From positions 39,218,448 to 39,282,447 of the forward strand of contig LS997564.1 of NCBI GenBank assembly GCA_000469685.2: a stretch of DNA of 64,000 bases, read 5' to 3'. Source of the stretch: Haemonchus contortus. Its lineage: Eukaryota; Nematoda; Chromadorea; Rhabditida; Trichostrongylidae. The notes under the pieces were generated by a model, which saw nothing but the letters and a program-made list of their open reading frames with translations, did not search any database and was not told the DNA's origin. Below, piece after piece: positions 49,354 to 60,300 of the stretch. The translations under genes were made by a program, and so were the position numbers. How positions within the stretch are numbered: position 1 is the first letter of the stretch; each line of letters starts with the position of its first letter.

Positions 49354-49371
49354 TGGTCGTCAATGGGTTAA

Positions 49372-51388
49372 ACATCCTCTTGAGCTTGAATGTCGCTGAG
49401 AGGCGATTTTAGCGGTCAGTCCCTACTGTCCCTTACTTCCACAAGAGGTACGAGCTCCTACCTGGTCTACTTGGGTTCAAAAGACGACCAGTGTTGGTGT
49501 GGGAACGTCAAGGTGCCCTTCAAGAGAACGTCAGTCGTTTTGCTAGGGTTTGAACGTGAAATGTAGTGAAATGCGTGCAGAAGTTGAGGAATTCACAGTG
49601 ATATGTCCTGGCCTTGAAAGAGGCATTGATTGTTGACAGATATGGCATACCTGCAGCGCTAGGGAGAACCCATGACGCGTTCTGTAACCCATAGATCACT
49701 GCCAAGCTCGAAAACCTGGGAGCTTTTCAGCTCAGCTGTGGTAGGGAGCGGATAGGGCGTTGTCTGGCGCAAAGTTCACTCAAGCTCCTTGAGCTGAAGA
49801 GAAGCTGAGCGAAAGCATAAAGTTCAAAATGAGTACCGTCGGCCGCAAAGGCCATAAGTCTGTCCGTCTGGAAATAAGGCTTTAGCCGTCGTCGCCTATT
49901 GCCCTTATATGTGCCCTTAGTCTCGACGTTGCCATTTCATCGTCTCGCCACAGATGAAGGGCAGTATTGGGTCTCCTTCCCACCCAATGGCGCTGACGTC
50001 TTTCCTTGCGCCATCATCGTCATCGTATACGCCACATATACGTCAGAAGCTTAGCTCAGCACAGCAACATTTAAGGATCTTCAGAGATTTTTCTAGGGTA
50101 TATTTACCCAGGCAATGACACACGGGGTGAATGTTTGGGGTGGTTTTTTGACGTCAATGCTCCGCCCCCCGAACCTAAATATGGCCCCGCAACTCTTCAG
50201 TGGACACGCGTCGTCGCTAAATTCGTGCCTTCTAGGAGGCTATTCTTATCCCGGGGACACGGCGTGACTTGAACAATCGGGCCTGAAATAGAAACGCGAG
50301 GCGTGAGCAAATAGACAGCGCTGAGGGCGCTCGCTGACCGACCCGATTCACTGCGACCAACTAGGCGTTTCGATCTCCCTCCCTCTCCCCTCGAACGACG
50401 CACCAGACCGCCTCCTACCACTTTCAGAACGAAGTGGGCCCCGGTTGGAGCTATTGTGGTTCATATTTTTCCTATTTTTAGCTACATTTTTTGTTGATTC
50501 CTGCCCAAAGGCCCTTCACCCTTCAGACCTTCGCGGGTTCAGTGGGTCTGGGACGAAGGTTCAGTCTCCTGACTTCTACCGGCAGTCGTTCCGTTATCTT
50601 CTCTGGCGCCTCTGATACTGCTGATAAGCTGTGTGAGCCCCTGGCGCTCCCCTTTACTCCTCCAACACCTCCTGTGACTCCTTCTACTCTTCTGTCACCT
50701 CCGCCTCTATGACGACTCTCTTTACCCACATGGTCTGTTTTGTTATTGTTGTTGACTGTTGTTGTTGTTGATTAACGAATCGAACACAACTCATTTCCCC
50801 TACGGCAATCATCGCCACCGTCTCAGGCCTATATAGGCCTATGCTTTTTACTGGCCTTCCTCTCTGTTTTCTTGATGGCCTTCAGGCGGTACTGAGATAA
50901 TTCTCTCCTGGAAGCCTGTCATCTTTGATTCCTTCCCTTTTTGTATTTTACAAACGCTATAATGAATGTGCTTTCAGTCCCCTGAGAGCTAGTTCACCTA
51001 ACGGACGAGTTTTCATCGAATTACCTATGCCATTGGCGTTTTTTTTTGCTCCCGAGTGTTCAGTTGAACTTGTCATGCCCTTGGGAGTTTTTTTGATGTG
51101 CTACTCTACCTACTACTATTCACTTGGAAAAAGAACAACTCATGTACTTCCCGTCGACCGCCGGCGCAACCGCCACGAGAGCAATTTTGGATTCAGAATT
51201 CGGAAAGCGCAATGAGCATGAGTACAAATGAAGAACGAGCCCCAGGCCATGGGTGTCTGGGTGATGCACTCTATTACTTTTTTGAATGCTCTATGATTTA
51301 TACTACGAACGCCGATTATCTATCATTCAGTAGAATATTCGAGCACTACAAGAAATTGATGAAATCCACGTTTATCCATCTCTTTCTG
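49372..51388. other. No supported gene
   Basis: A GC-rich patch is at 50.2-50.45 kb. A short Pro-rich open frame (FTPPTPPVTPSTLLSPPPL) ends near 50710. GTTGTTGTTGTTG lies near 50755. No splice partners were found. Confidence 0.4.
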
Positions 51389-51625
51389 TGATGCGCCGCG
51401 CACTCGATTTCTATCAGAAATCGCAAAGGCATTTTAGTGCCTATGCAGCAAATTGCAGAGATTGCCTGGCCTCGGAGACTGCGCCCATATCTTCTAAAAT
51501 TAGTTCGGGTGTTTAAAGCCATTCGGCAAGGTTGAAGGCTTGGATGGTGACAGTATTAGATGCGGGATTCGATCCAGGCATAAAGCACAAAGTAACGGCG
51601 CCTCTAGCTACTGCTGCAGATGAGA
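51389..51625 (-). mobile_element. tRNA-derived SINE, old full-length copy
   Basis: It begins GATGCGCCGCGCACTCGATT and ATCAGAAATCGCAAAGGC. Later it has GAAGGCTTGGATGGTGAC, GCGGGATTCGATCCAGGC (B-box complement) and GGCGCCTCTAGCTACTGC. The head is close to that at 30058, suggesting an older subfamily. Confidence 0.65.
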
Positions 51626-52619
51626 CTAGACATCTAGAGTTTTACTTAGTATTCCTATCTGGAAAAGATTTCAAGACATCTCTGTTCTCTCGTCTTAATG
51701 TCCTCATTAACGAGGGTTATCGAACAGTGTTCAGAATTCCGTTAATAGGAAAGCAAAAGTGCCAGAACTGGACTGCGCCGTGCGTTTGAGATTTATCCTG
51801 AGCAGTTTAAGCTTTTGAAGCTACCTCTGTCCTTCTTGATTCATCACAAAGGTGAGGGGGTAGACATCCCTCAGCCCGTTCCCTCGCGTCTTCGGAGATT
51901 CCCTTCCCAATTCCTAGTTCAATTGTTTCCGCTCAACATACGCCTTCCTAGCTTTCTATCTGCTTCTCCTTTCTTCCTCTCTTGTCTTCTTTTTTCACCA
52001 TTCCCTTTTATCCGCTCTTCTTCGCCCTTGTTGTCCTCTCCGAATTTCTACTTAGACTTCCTCTCAGCTTTGTCCGTGGCTTCCTTCCACAGCCCAGCTT
52101 TTCCTAGTCATTTTTCTGACCAGTGACTTGTCACTTTTTTGTTATTATTTATTACAAGCCTATCTAACTCTCCCGTCATGTTTTCCATTTCATTTGACAA
52201 CAAAAACCCCTTTACGAGTTCAACACAATTCGCTTATCTCATAGGAAGCTCGAAAATAATTTGAAACTGCAACCAATCCCCTTGAGTGTTTTGTTGGGTA
52301 TGTCCTGGGTGCTCTTGTGGTCTTTGCGAGGTAATCTGGATCGTGGTCAAGCCCCGAGTGATTAACGAGTTCGCAAAGGTTACACGACATCTGATTCCCC
52401 AGAGTGTCCGAGGCGTAGAATAACCACCACCACCCGAATAGGACCAGATTGTGACTAATTTTCAAGTCCATTTTTGGGTCAAGGCTAGTGACTGGGGCTG
52501 GCTCTTAGGTGGAGAACGAGTTCCATTTCTCGTATAATCTCGATTTTCAGAGTGTTTAACGACGACACTAGCTGAGGAGTAACGGGAGGGGGTAAGAAGC
52601 GTGAGATGAGAAAAGCATC

Positions 52620-52690
52620 GGCTTGCAGGGTGGCTGGGTGGTTGGCTGGCTTGCTGGCTGGCTGCTGGCTTGGCTGCCGTCTGGCTGTCT
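52620..52690 (+). repeat. (GGCT/CTGG)n microsatellite
   Basis: GTGGCTGGGTGGTTGGCTGG and further TTGCTGGCTGGCTGCTGG units. Confidence 0.9.
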
Positions 52691-53174
52691 TCCTGCCTAT
52701 TATTGACCTACACTACCGCGATGATGCTGCTGCTGCTACACTGGCTGCAGCTCGTGCTCTTTTTTTGTTTACTATTTACCATACTTGGTTGTTGTTGTGC
52801 GTGCGTGTGCATGCGCTGCGTGTTAGCTGAGAAATTCCACTAGACGCTTGTTATCTCGTGTCGTATAGCTCCGAGGTATATACACTGATATCCGTGTGTA
52901 TCCATCTGGATGTCTAAGGCATGGGTGTATGTACCCAGTCCCTCCCCAGATCATAGCCCCATGTGAGGTCAGTATTATCTCATACATCCGTCACCAGCCG
53001 CTTACATTTGCATATGCTCATCGTCGTTCTGAGAAGAGAGACGTGGGGGGAATAGCTTGGGATGGCTGAGCTGGCCTAGGCCGGCCGGCTGGCTGTGGCG
53101 CTCAGACCGGTTCTGCGGGGTGACGACGGCTGAGTCCCTCTCCTCTGTCAATCTGTCTCTGTATCTATGGGTTT

Positions 53175-53260
53175 GGTGTTCGTGTGTGTGTATGTATATG
53201 TCTATACATGTGTGTCTGTGTGTATGTGGGTGTATGTATATTTGTATCTGTGTATCATCC
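53175..53260 (+). repeat. (TG/TATG)n microsatellite
   Basis: Alternating GTGTGTGTATGTATATG-type sequence about 85 bp long. Confidence 0.9.
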
Positions 53261-54269
53261 TCCATTGACACACTACCTCCTCATTACGGCCGGCCAACTC
53301 TACTCCCGTCGTCATCTACGGCCATCTGGCCTCTCCGCATTTCCGTATGTGGTGGGGCTTGACCAATCAATGCTCTAACGGCACCACCGGGCCACGAGAC
53401 TCCCCTTCACCACCAGCTGATTCGCCCATCGCCAATCCATCGCGCTGACCACTACCCCCCACCCAGCCATTCAATCGGGCCCATGTGACCACGACTCCGT
53501 CACCAATTTATTGGTCCCACCCATTAGACTAGCTTCATTTCTCTTTTCCCTTTATAACTGTGGCTTCCATACGATGTTCTGCCTAAACACATCGATTTTA
53601 TTCGTTTGTAAATAGCAACGAGGTGATGTTTATCAGTCTTGTTTACTTTTCCGTGTCCTTGACAACCTATAACTTACATTACTCACCTTAACCCAAATAA
53701 CCCGAGTAAATCTGCCAATGAGAGCACATGTGGTAGAGATCACCCTTCCCGCGCTGTTTCGGCTTTATACAATCCTTGAAACGGGAAAATTTTTAAATTT
53801 TCTCAAGTTTTTCGAATGAGCGATTGCTCTGATTTTCTGGAAGAACGAGTATGATCAGTCGATAAATCGATCAAATTATTGGGATCAACTTTCTCTACTA
53901 CGGCTTATGTAAACTCCGAGTCTATTCCACCGTTATCACTTTTACTGTTGTTGTTTTCTTTGTTATCACCTGAATAATCAGTTTTTACTTTAAAAGTAAT
54001 TAATTCTTTATCATACAAGAGATCAATCGATAAACTGATTGATAGGCCAATAAAACCAGGAAATCAAATCAATACCACCCTGCATCCATGGCTTGGACCC
54101 TTTCCTGCTTTGATTCCTTCCTCTTTCCTTCTCACTTGACATTTCCTTCTGATCTTCATCTTCATTTCCAGCTCAATTCTGATCGAAATCAATTATCGAT
54201 TACTTTCATGATAGTATTTGTTACCGTACCGATCAATATGCATACTTTCTATTATCCTAGTGATTTTAG

Positions 54270-54374
54270 GCTCAAGTTCGTCGTCCGGCTGTAGTTCGTC
54301 AGCTACTTGTGAGCTGTACGATCTGGCAACGGCGCACGCACTTCTTGCCCGGCAACAGCAGCTGATCCAACAAG
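54270..54374 (+). CDS. lit-1: lit-1 internal exon A (Ser-rich, then CELYDLATAHALLARQQQ)
   Basis: The acceptor is TGATTTTAG and the donor is CAAG|GTAAAC. The exon starts with the last two bases of a codon and ends with one base. It encodes a serine-rich run followed by CELYDLATAHALLARQQQLI, an Ala/Gln-rich segment N-terminal to the kinase domain. The other two frames are interrupted early by stops. The preceding exon must end in phase 1. Confidence 0.8.
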
Positions 54375-57300
54375 GTAAACATATGCTTTCCGTTTCCAAT
54401 CGATAATGATCGATTATCGATTACCTTTTTTCAGCAAATTTTCCACTAATTTCATCGGCGGAGCTCGTTCAACAGCTGGCTCATCATCAGCAACTACAAC
54501 AGTTGCAACATCACATACAAGGAATTGTGCACCATAATTTAGTTGGTAAGTTATGACGTCACGTACAATCAATCGATGATGACACAATCAATTATTGATC
54601 TTATCCACAGGTATACGGTATCGGTATCTCTGTATGTTTTTATGTGACAATAGCCCTAAGTTAATATATGTTTAACATTTTTCACAGCGAATTTTAATCT
54701 CTTCGTTCGATACCCCATGTTGATCGGATTTTATCGGGAAAAATCATTTTTCAAAGAGAACATCAGTCCGTTCAGCACTGTTTCATGCTGCCTGTTTGTT
54801 ATTATGAACGCTCATTGAATTGGTCTATTGATAATTGAAATTCAGTTTCAATTGATAGTTTGATAGGTCATTTGGTCCGTTTTTACTAATTGACTTTTTA
54901 AAATATTTTGATTTTTAATTTTTTATTTTGAAAAGTATAATTACCTTGTGTTATCTTCATTTTCTTATTCGTAACTCCTGTATATATCTTACCCTTTGAA
55001 TGGTGTCCTTTGTCCTTTGAACGAGTTGCCTTCAAAGCCCATATTTGGGCTGGTAATATTGGAACGAAGACTTTTTTTTTGTTTTTTGCTCGATTTCTTT
55101 CAAATCGAGGATAACTGGGTGATCTAGAAGTCCTCCACCTTTCCTACTCTAGGAGGATTCCCATGGGAACCTTCCACTTTCCGTTTTTTCGAGGGCGAAA
55201 AGTTAAGTGAAGGGAACGCTAAGTTTCTGGGGTTGAGAAGGGGTTTTGTGGCGGTCGCCCCGCCGAAGGGCCCAATTGTTTTGTTGGATTTATTAAAAAT
55301 GGACCTTTCTCAAACTGTTTACTCGGTGGGTGGTGTTTTGTTTACTTGTTTACTTGTTCATATTACTACTTGGAGCTTTACTAGGTATTCTGCTAGAGGC
55401 AGGTTTCCTTCTATACTTCCTATTACTTCCTACTATAGAAGCTGTAAAAAGAAAAGTCGTCCTGGTGACCAGATGAGTTTGATTTTCGAGAAAATTCCCC
55501 GATTTCTATATCGATTTCCTGTCAGGGTTCCCTGGGTGATAACGCTTGGGTAGCCTAAATCGATTCGTACAAGTCCATAGGTAATTATTGATCACTCTTT
55601 GCTAATGAACTGACCTTTGACGGTAATTATCGATTATTACTGGTCAGTGAGATGTTGGCATACTAATTCTGGGCCCAACGAGTATCTTCTATTGCATTTC
55701 TGCATTTTTCATTTACTTTTATCGTATATATTGGCTAATAGAAAGAAGAGCTCAATAGATATCGATCAATAGCGTAGATTCACCACCTTTGCAGCGTTTC
55801 ACTTTTGTCACAAGTTTTAGTTCAAAAATATTTCGCTCAGGTTGCGAATAATCTCTCGGTCAGCTTTTTGCACTTTCACTTATTCAGCTATTAGTGTAAC
55901 CTAAGTACTTCTTTCTTACTTCAACTTCGCCTATATTACTATCACCCTAGTCTCCACCCTCTATAATCCTCCCAGAAAATCTTCTCTATTATAACCACTG
56001 AGAGGATTTTTTGCACTTTTTTTTTGGTCAATATATACGAGTTCATAGGAGGCGGACCTAGTGGCATAGTTATAATAATAAGAAAAATTGAAAAGGTACC
56101 TTATATGAACTCTTTCCCAGAAATTATCGCCCTGTCAAAGTTTGCTGCTGTTTTTTCTCGATATTTTCAAATATCCTTGAGTCTTACTAGGGTCGGTGAA
56201 TATTTTTATATCACTTTGATTACGGTAGATTTAAGTGATTATGAATTTGTGACTAAAAATTCATTTTGTTTATCATTTGGTTTGTTTGTTCACCCAATGA
56301 CTTCCCACTTGTGGTACCTTTGGGACGAATTTTCTCTTTTTTCTTGATCTAAAGCAAATTTCCTTATTATTCAGGTGTTCCCATGAAAAAATCAGTAAAA
56401 ATCAATTTCAACAATGTATTTTTTAGAATATTTTTGTATAGGGGTTGTTGTGCTTGTGGCATAATAAGATTCTTGTAACTTGTTGAAAGTGTACCAAGGC
56501 CGGTGAAGACGGCACTGTAGTCTTCCAATCGATAAAAATCCATTAATCGATTTTTTGGTTTCATGTCTGATACGGTAACATGACTGGAACTTCTGTAATT
56601 TATGCCCGAATTCCAAATAGTTCATCCATAAATTTGCTTAGAGTTAGAGACACAAAATATATACGGTTTCGACCTCCTAGTTGGATTAATCTCTTGAAAA
56701 ACCGTCTACTCCTTCATCAGAATTTTTAAATTCTATAAAAAATATTTTTGAAAATATTTTCAATCATTTTTAGGCGACATGGCACTCGTGTCGCATCCGG
56801 CGACAGCGACCGCAGTTGGTGCGGCGCAAATGTATGCCGGTAATGTTGTAAAACAAGAAAAGAAATCTCAAGTACCAACTGCACATCAAGTTTTGCAAAT
56901 GCAACAACAACAATTACCCCAGGTATTGATTGATTTTATCGATTTCCTAGTCGTTATCTGGATTCTAGAGCGTTTAACCACTTGGTTTGATCAAAGGCCG
57001 ATATAAACAGGCAGTGAAACGGGAATTTTTCTAAATTTCCGCGGGATGCTGTCAGGGGAAGGGCAGGGCTAGCTGCACCCGTCTGTTTTGGCAACTATTC
57101 AGTGGTTGACTGGTAACACTGATAAGGTTTATCAGTAGTTATCACTGGGGCTGCTAGCGTTCAAAATTTGCTACTTTTGGATTGCTCTGTTCAGGAAATT
57201 CAGGGATTCCTTCGATATTTCTTTTCCATTTTTTTTCGAATTTTTTCAAAATTTTGTAAAAATATGAAAATATTTTTTGGAAATCCAGCAGGTCTCATCG

Positions 57301-60300
57301 TCCGATCAGGCGATGTAACACGAGCATATCACGCGTCCCGTTGTTGGTCTGTGCACTCTTGGCACTTCGCGTAAATTCCGCGTGATCGTGGCGGCCGGGC
57401 CGCCGCCGCCCTTGTGGTGTTGTGATGGAGCTGGCGCACGCTCTGCCCTCTGTGTATGTGTACTTTACGTGGTGTCCTCGTGCTCGTGCCCAATCGGCTT
57501 CATCCATCGCCAATCAGCTTGTCCTCCACGTTTACCTAAGTTTTATTTATCGATTTTTCGCGGAACCTGTCCCCTTAGGGTAGGTACCTATGTCTCTGAA
57601 GCTCCCAATCAGGACCGAAGCTCAAAAACCCCTTGATGGGACGCCTTGGCCACCCTACAGTCCACCTCTTTTTTTCCAGCTTTTAATCGGATTCATAGGA
57701 ATTCCTTCCAAAGCTCCCAATCGAAGTGTCACCTGTCATCTCGTTGACTGTCGCTTCCTTCTGTAATCTGTGCGAATATAAAAAAGTGGGCCGAACTCGG
57801 TCTTGGGAGCCTGGGCTCTTTTTCGGCTTAGGAAACGAGTGACTGGCTTCTGTCTGGGCGGATTCAGTCAGAACCCGCTCCCGTGCAAGATTGGCTCAGG
57901 AAAGCTTGGCTTCCACCCGATTTGGTCTTTGATTCCTTGTCACAGGCTTCACGTTCCCTAATCCTCGATCCTAGACGTTCCCATTCCCTTCCCGTTCCAG
58001 GAGGTGCTAGTCAATATATTCACTCGAACCATAAAACACCCCCAATCAAACCGTTGGGAAAGAACTGCCGGGAATATGGCCCAGTTTAGCTCTAGCCGAT
58101 CCTGGCTAAAGTCACGTTTTTAGGCTCCGGAATTGTTGAAGTCTAAAAGTCGTAAATTTTTTTGGATAGCCAGGATTCGGGACAATGGGGTGTTCCCAGA
58201 CCAGAAAATCTTGCTCTCCCCCATGAAAAAATGGCGCTCTTTTCGACCGAAATCGTCCATAAATCGTCATCGGTCTTCAAACTGGTTTTTCTTTCTCAAA
58301 AATCTAATCTGCTATGAAAATCCAGTTTGGGAAAGGGGGAAGCTCTGGGGATACTTTGGGATGAATGGGAATTTATTGTATATGCACCGGGAGTTTTTTC
58401 TCCCAGGTTATCTAACTATTCTGAAAGATTACCCAGATGGTTCCCCTCAGCGGCAGCTTCGGGTTATTTGTGGTCGAGTTTTCTCCGTTTTTCGAGGAAG
58501 TGCATCACTCGTTGGGCTTTTTTCTGTGGTTTTGCGTTGTAAAGTACTGCCCCCTCCTGGGTTGAAATCCCTGACAATCTGCCAGCAGGAAGGAAGGTCT
58601 TTGCACTGCCGCTGTTACCCCCTCCCAGTTGTGTTTTCGTCTATTCGACATGTGGGGTAATGTAATGGACCTTGTTGGGAACGTCCCTCAACTTCGATTT
58701 ATTGAAGTGACAGCCGTCGATGTGTGTGTCCGTGACAAACAGCTGCAATGACTGACTGCACGAGCCGGTATCGACCCACCACCATTGATAGGCATCCCAA
58801 CGATCACCATCCCCCATCACTTTCGCCCCGGTCACAGTTACTGCCATGTCAACCGATTCCTATTCGACATATTCTGATTCTCAAGGGCTGCATTGACGTT
58901 GTTTCATCGCCTCGATACTTTGGAACTGTCAGGGTCTCAACTGAACCGTCCCAGCCTGGGTAGAGCTCTGCTCGGATCCCTCCACAACCTCCACCCAGGT
59001 CGTAGTGCTTAATTCCGCTTGTCTGACCTGGCCACTGATTTTTGAACCTGAATCGCTTGTTTATTTTGACCGAATCGGCTCACCTTCCGGATTCCGATTT
59101 CCGCTCTTCGATTTCTGATGTTTGCTCCCCAAGGGGTCCCATGGATGTGATTAAGTTGTTTGTTAGAACCGATGTAGCCCCCATCTGTGCAGCTGTTGAT
59201 GGGTTGAAAGAAATAGCAGCGTGGCGGTCTTTGATTCATTGCATCCTTTTTTCTCACTCCTTTTTTCTCCCTGGTACCCTGCTGACTTGATTGGGACAGA
59301 GGAGCTATTCATAGGGCTGTCCCAACCGGTTTTTCGGCTCATTGCTTCCTTTCTATGTCCCCAAAGCTAGTCCCAGATGTTTTCGATGTTACCTTGACGA
59401 TTTCCTCCCTATCGCATCCGGCTCTGAACATTTTTACCTTCATACCACTGGGCATACTCTCCTTTACATTTATTCTGATCATTTCTTTCCTCTTTTCATT
59501 TCTTTTTGGTGATTAATTACGATTTTCCGCTGCTAAGCTTGTCCGTATGCTTTTTATCGAACCTTCAACAAACGGCTGTCTTTCTGCTGTCCATTCTGCC
59601 GAAAAGCCGTCGTTTTTGGTTTTTCGTGCTCGAATTTCTTCGCCACTATGCAAAGAATCCGGATTCTAGATTATCCGATCGATACGCATTCCATAACGAT
59701 CCATATCGATTCGATCACGTCGTCTATTTCGGCGTCCGAAACGATTCCACCATATCTCTAAGCTGGCCAGAGCCAATCGCCTGGCCACCCGCTTATTCAA
59801 GTGGTGGTGTCGACATACCCTACGATAACGACAGCATCGTGTCTGTGAATTGAATTTGATGCTATTCTAATGACTTGGCCTCAATGTCGTTATTATTGGC
59901 ATTGGCTGAAGGCATCATTGAGTACCTGAAACGAATTCTGGTCAGTTTCCCTGAAAATCAGGCAATTGTTGCCTGTTCATACTTTTTTTGCTGGAAAATT
60001 TTATTTTTTACATTGTCTTTATGTGTGCTTTACTAGGCGATTGGGGCTAGCGTCAGCTTACGGTAGGAAGAAGATGACCTGAGTAGCTTACTGTAGGAGA
60101 AAAATTAACTAAAAAGTTACGGTACTTTGATTACGATCTTGAGAAAAAAAGACTTTTTTTAGGCAGCGCATGTCTCAAATGCGATATTGGCCGCTACACA
60201 GCCATTCTATCCGGCACCAGTACAAGATGCCCAACCGGATCGACCTATCGGTTATGGTGCCTTTGGTGTTGTGTGGTAAGTTTACTGGTTTTCCGTGAAA

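Larger units (their letters stand above)
48855..49367. mobile_element. piggyBac-type MITE, complete, 513 bp
   Basis: Both ends carry the terminal inverted repeat CCCATTGACGACCAT, and both are flanked by TTAA (48851-48854 and 49368-49371), the target duplication of the piggyBac superfamily. Just inside each end lies a perfect 22-bp palindrome centred on CACATGTG (48873-48894 and 49332-49353). The interior is A+T-rich and encodes nothing recognisable, so a transposase from elsewhere would have to move it. The well-matched ends suggest recent movement. Confidence 0.92.
51626..54269. other. Upstream of recognised lit-1 exons; no exon identified
   Basis: A pyrimidine-rich stretch (51.95-52.09 kb) and the two microsatellites are present, plus several ATCGAT-core words from 53,858 onward. 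The missing 5' exon or promoter of lit-1 could lie here, but no Gln/His/Ser-rich exon with a phase-1 donor is evident. Confidence 0.4.

Noticed and set aside
58133..58660. Plus-strand open frame of 175 codons in a lit-1 intron
   Set aside because: Reads as mixed sequence without motifs, and other frames in the same stretch are open too. Not supported as a gene.
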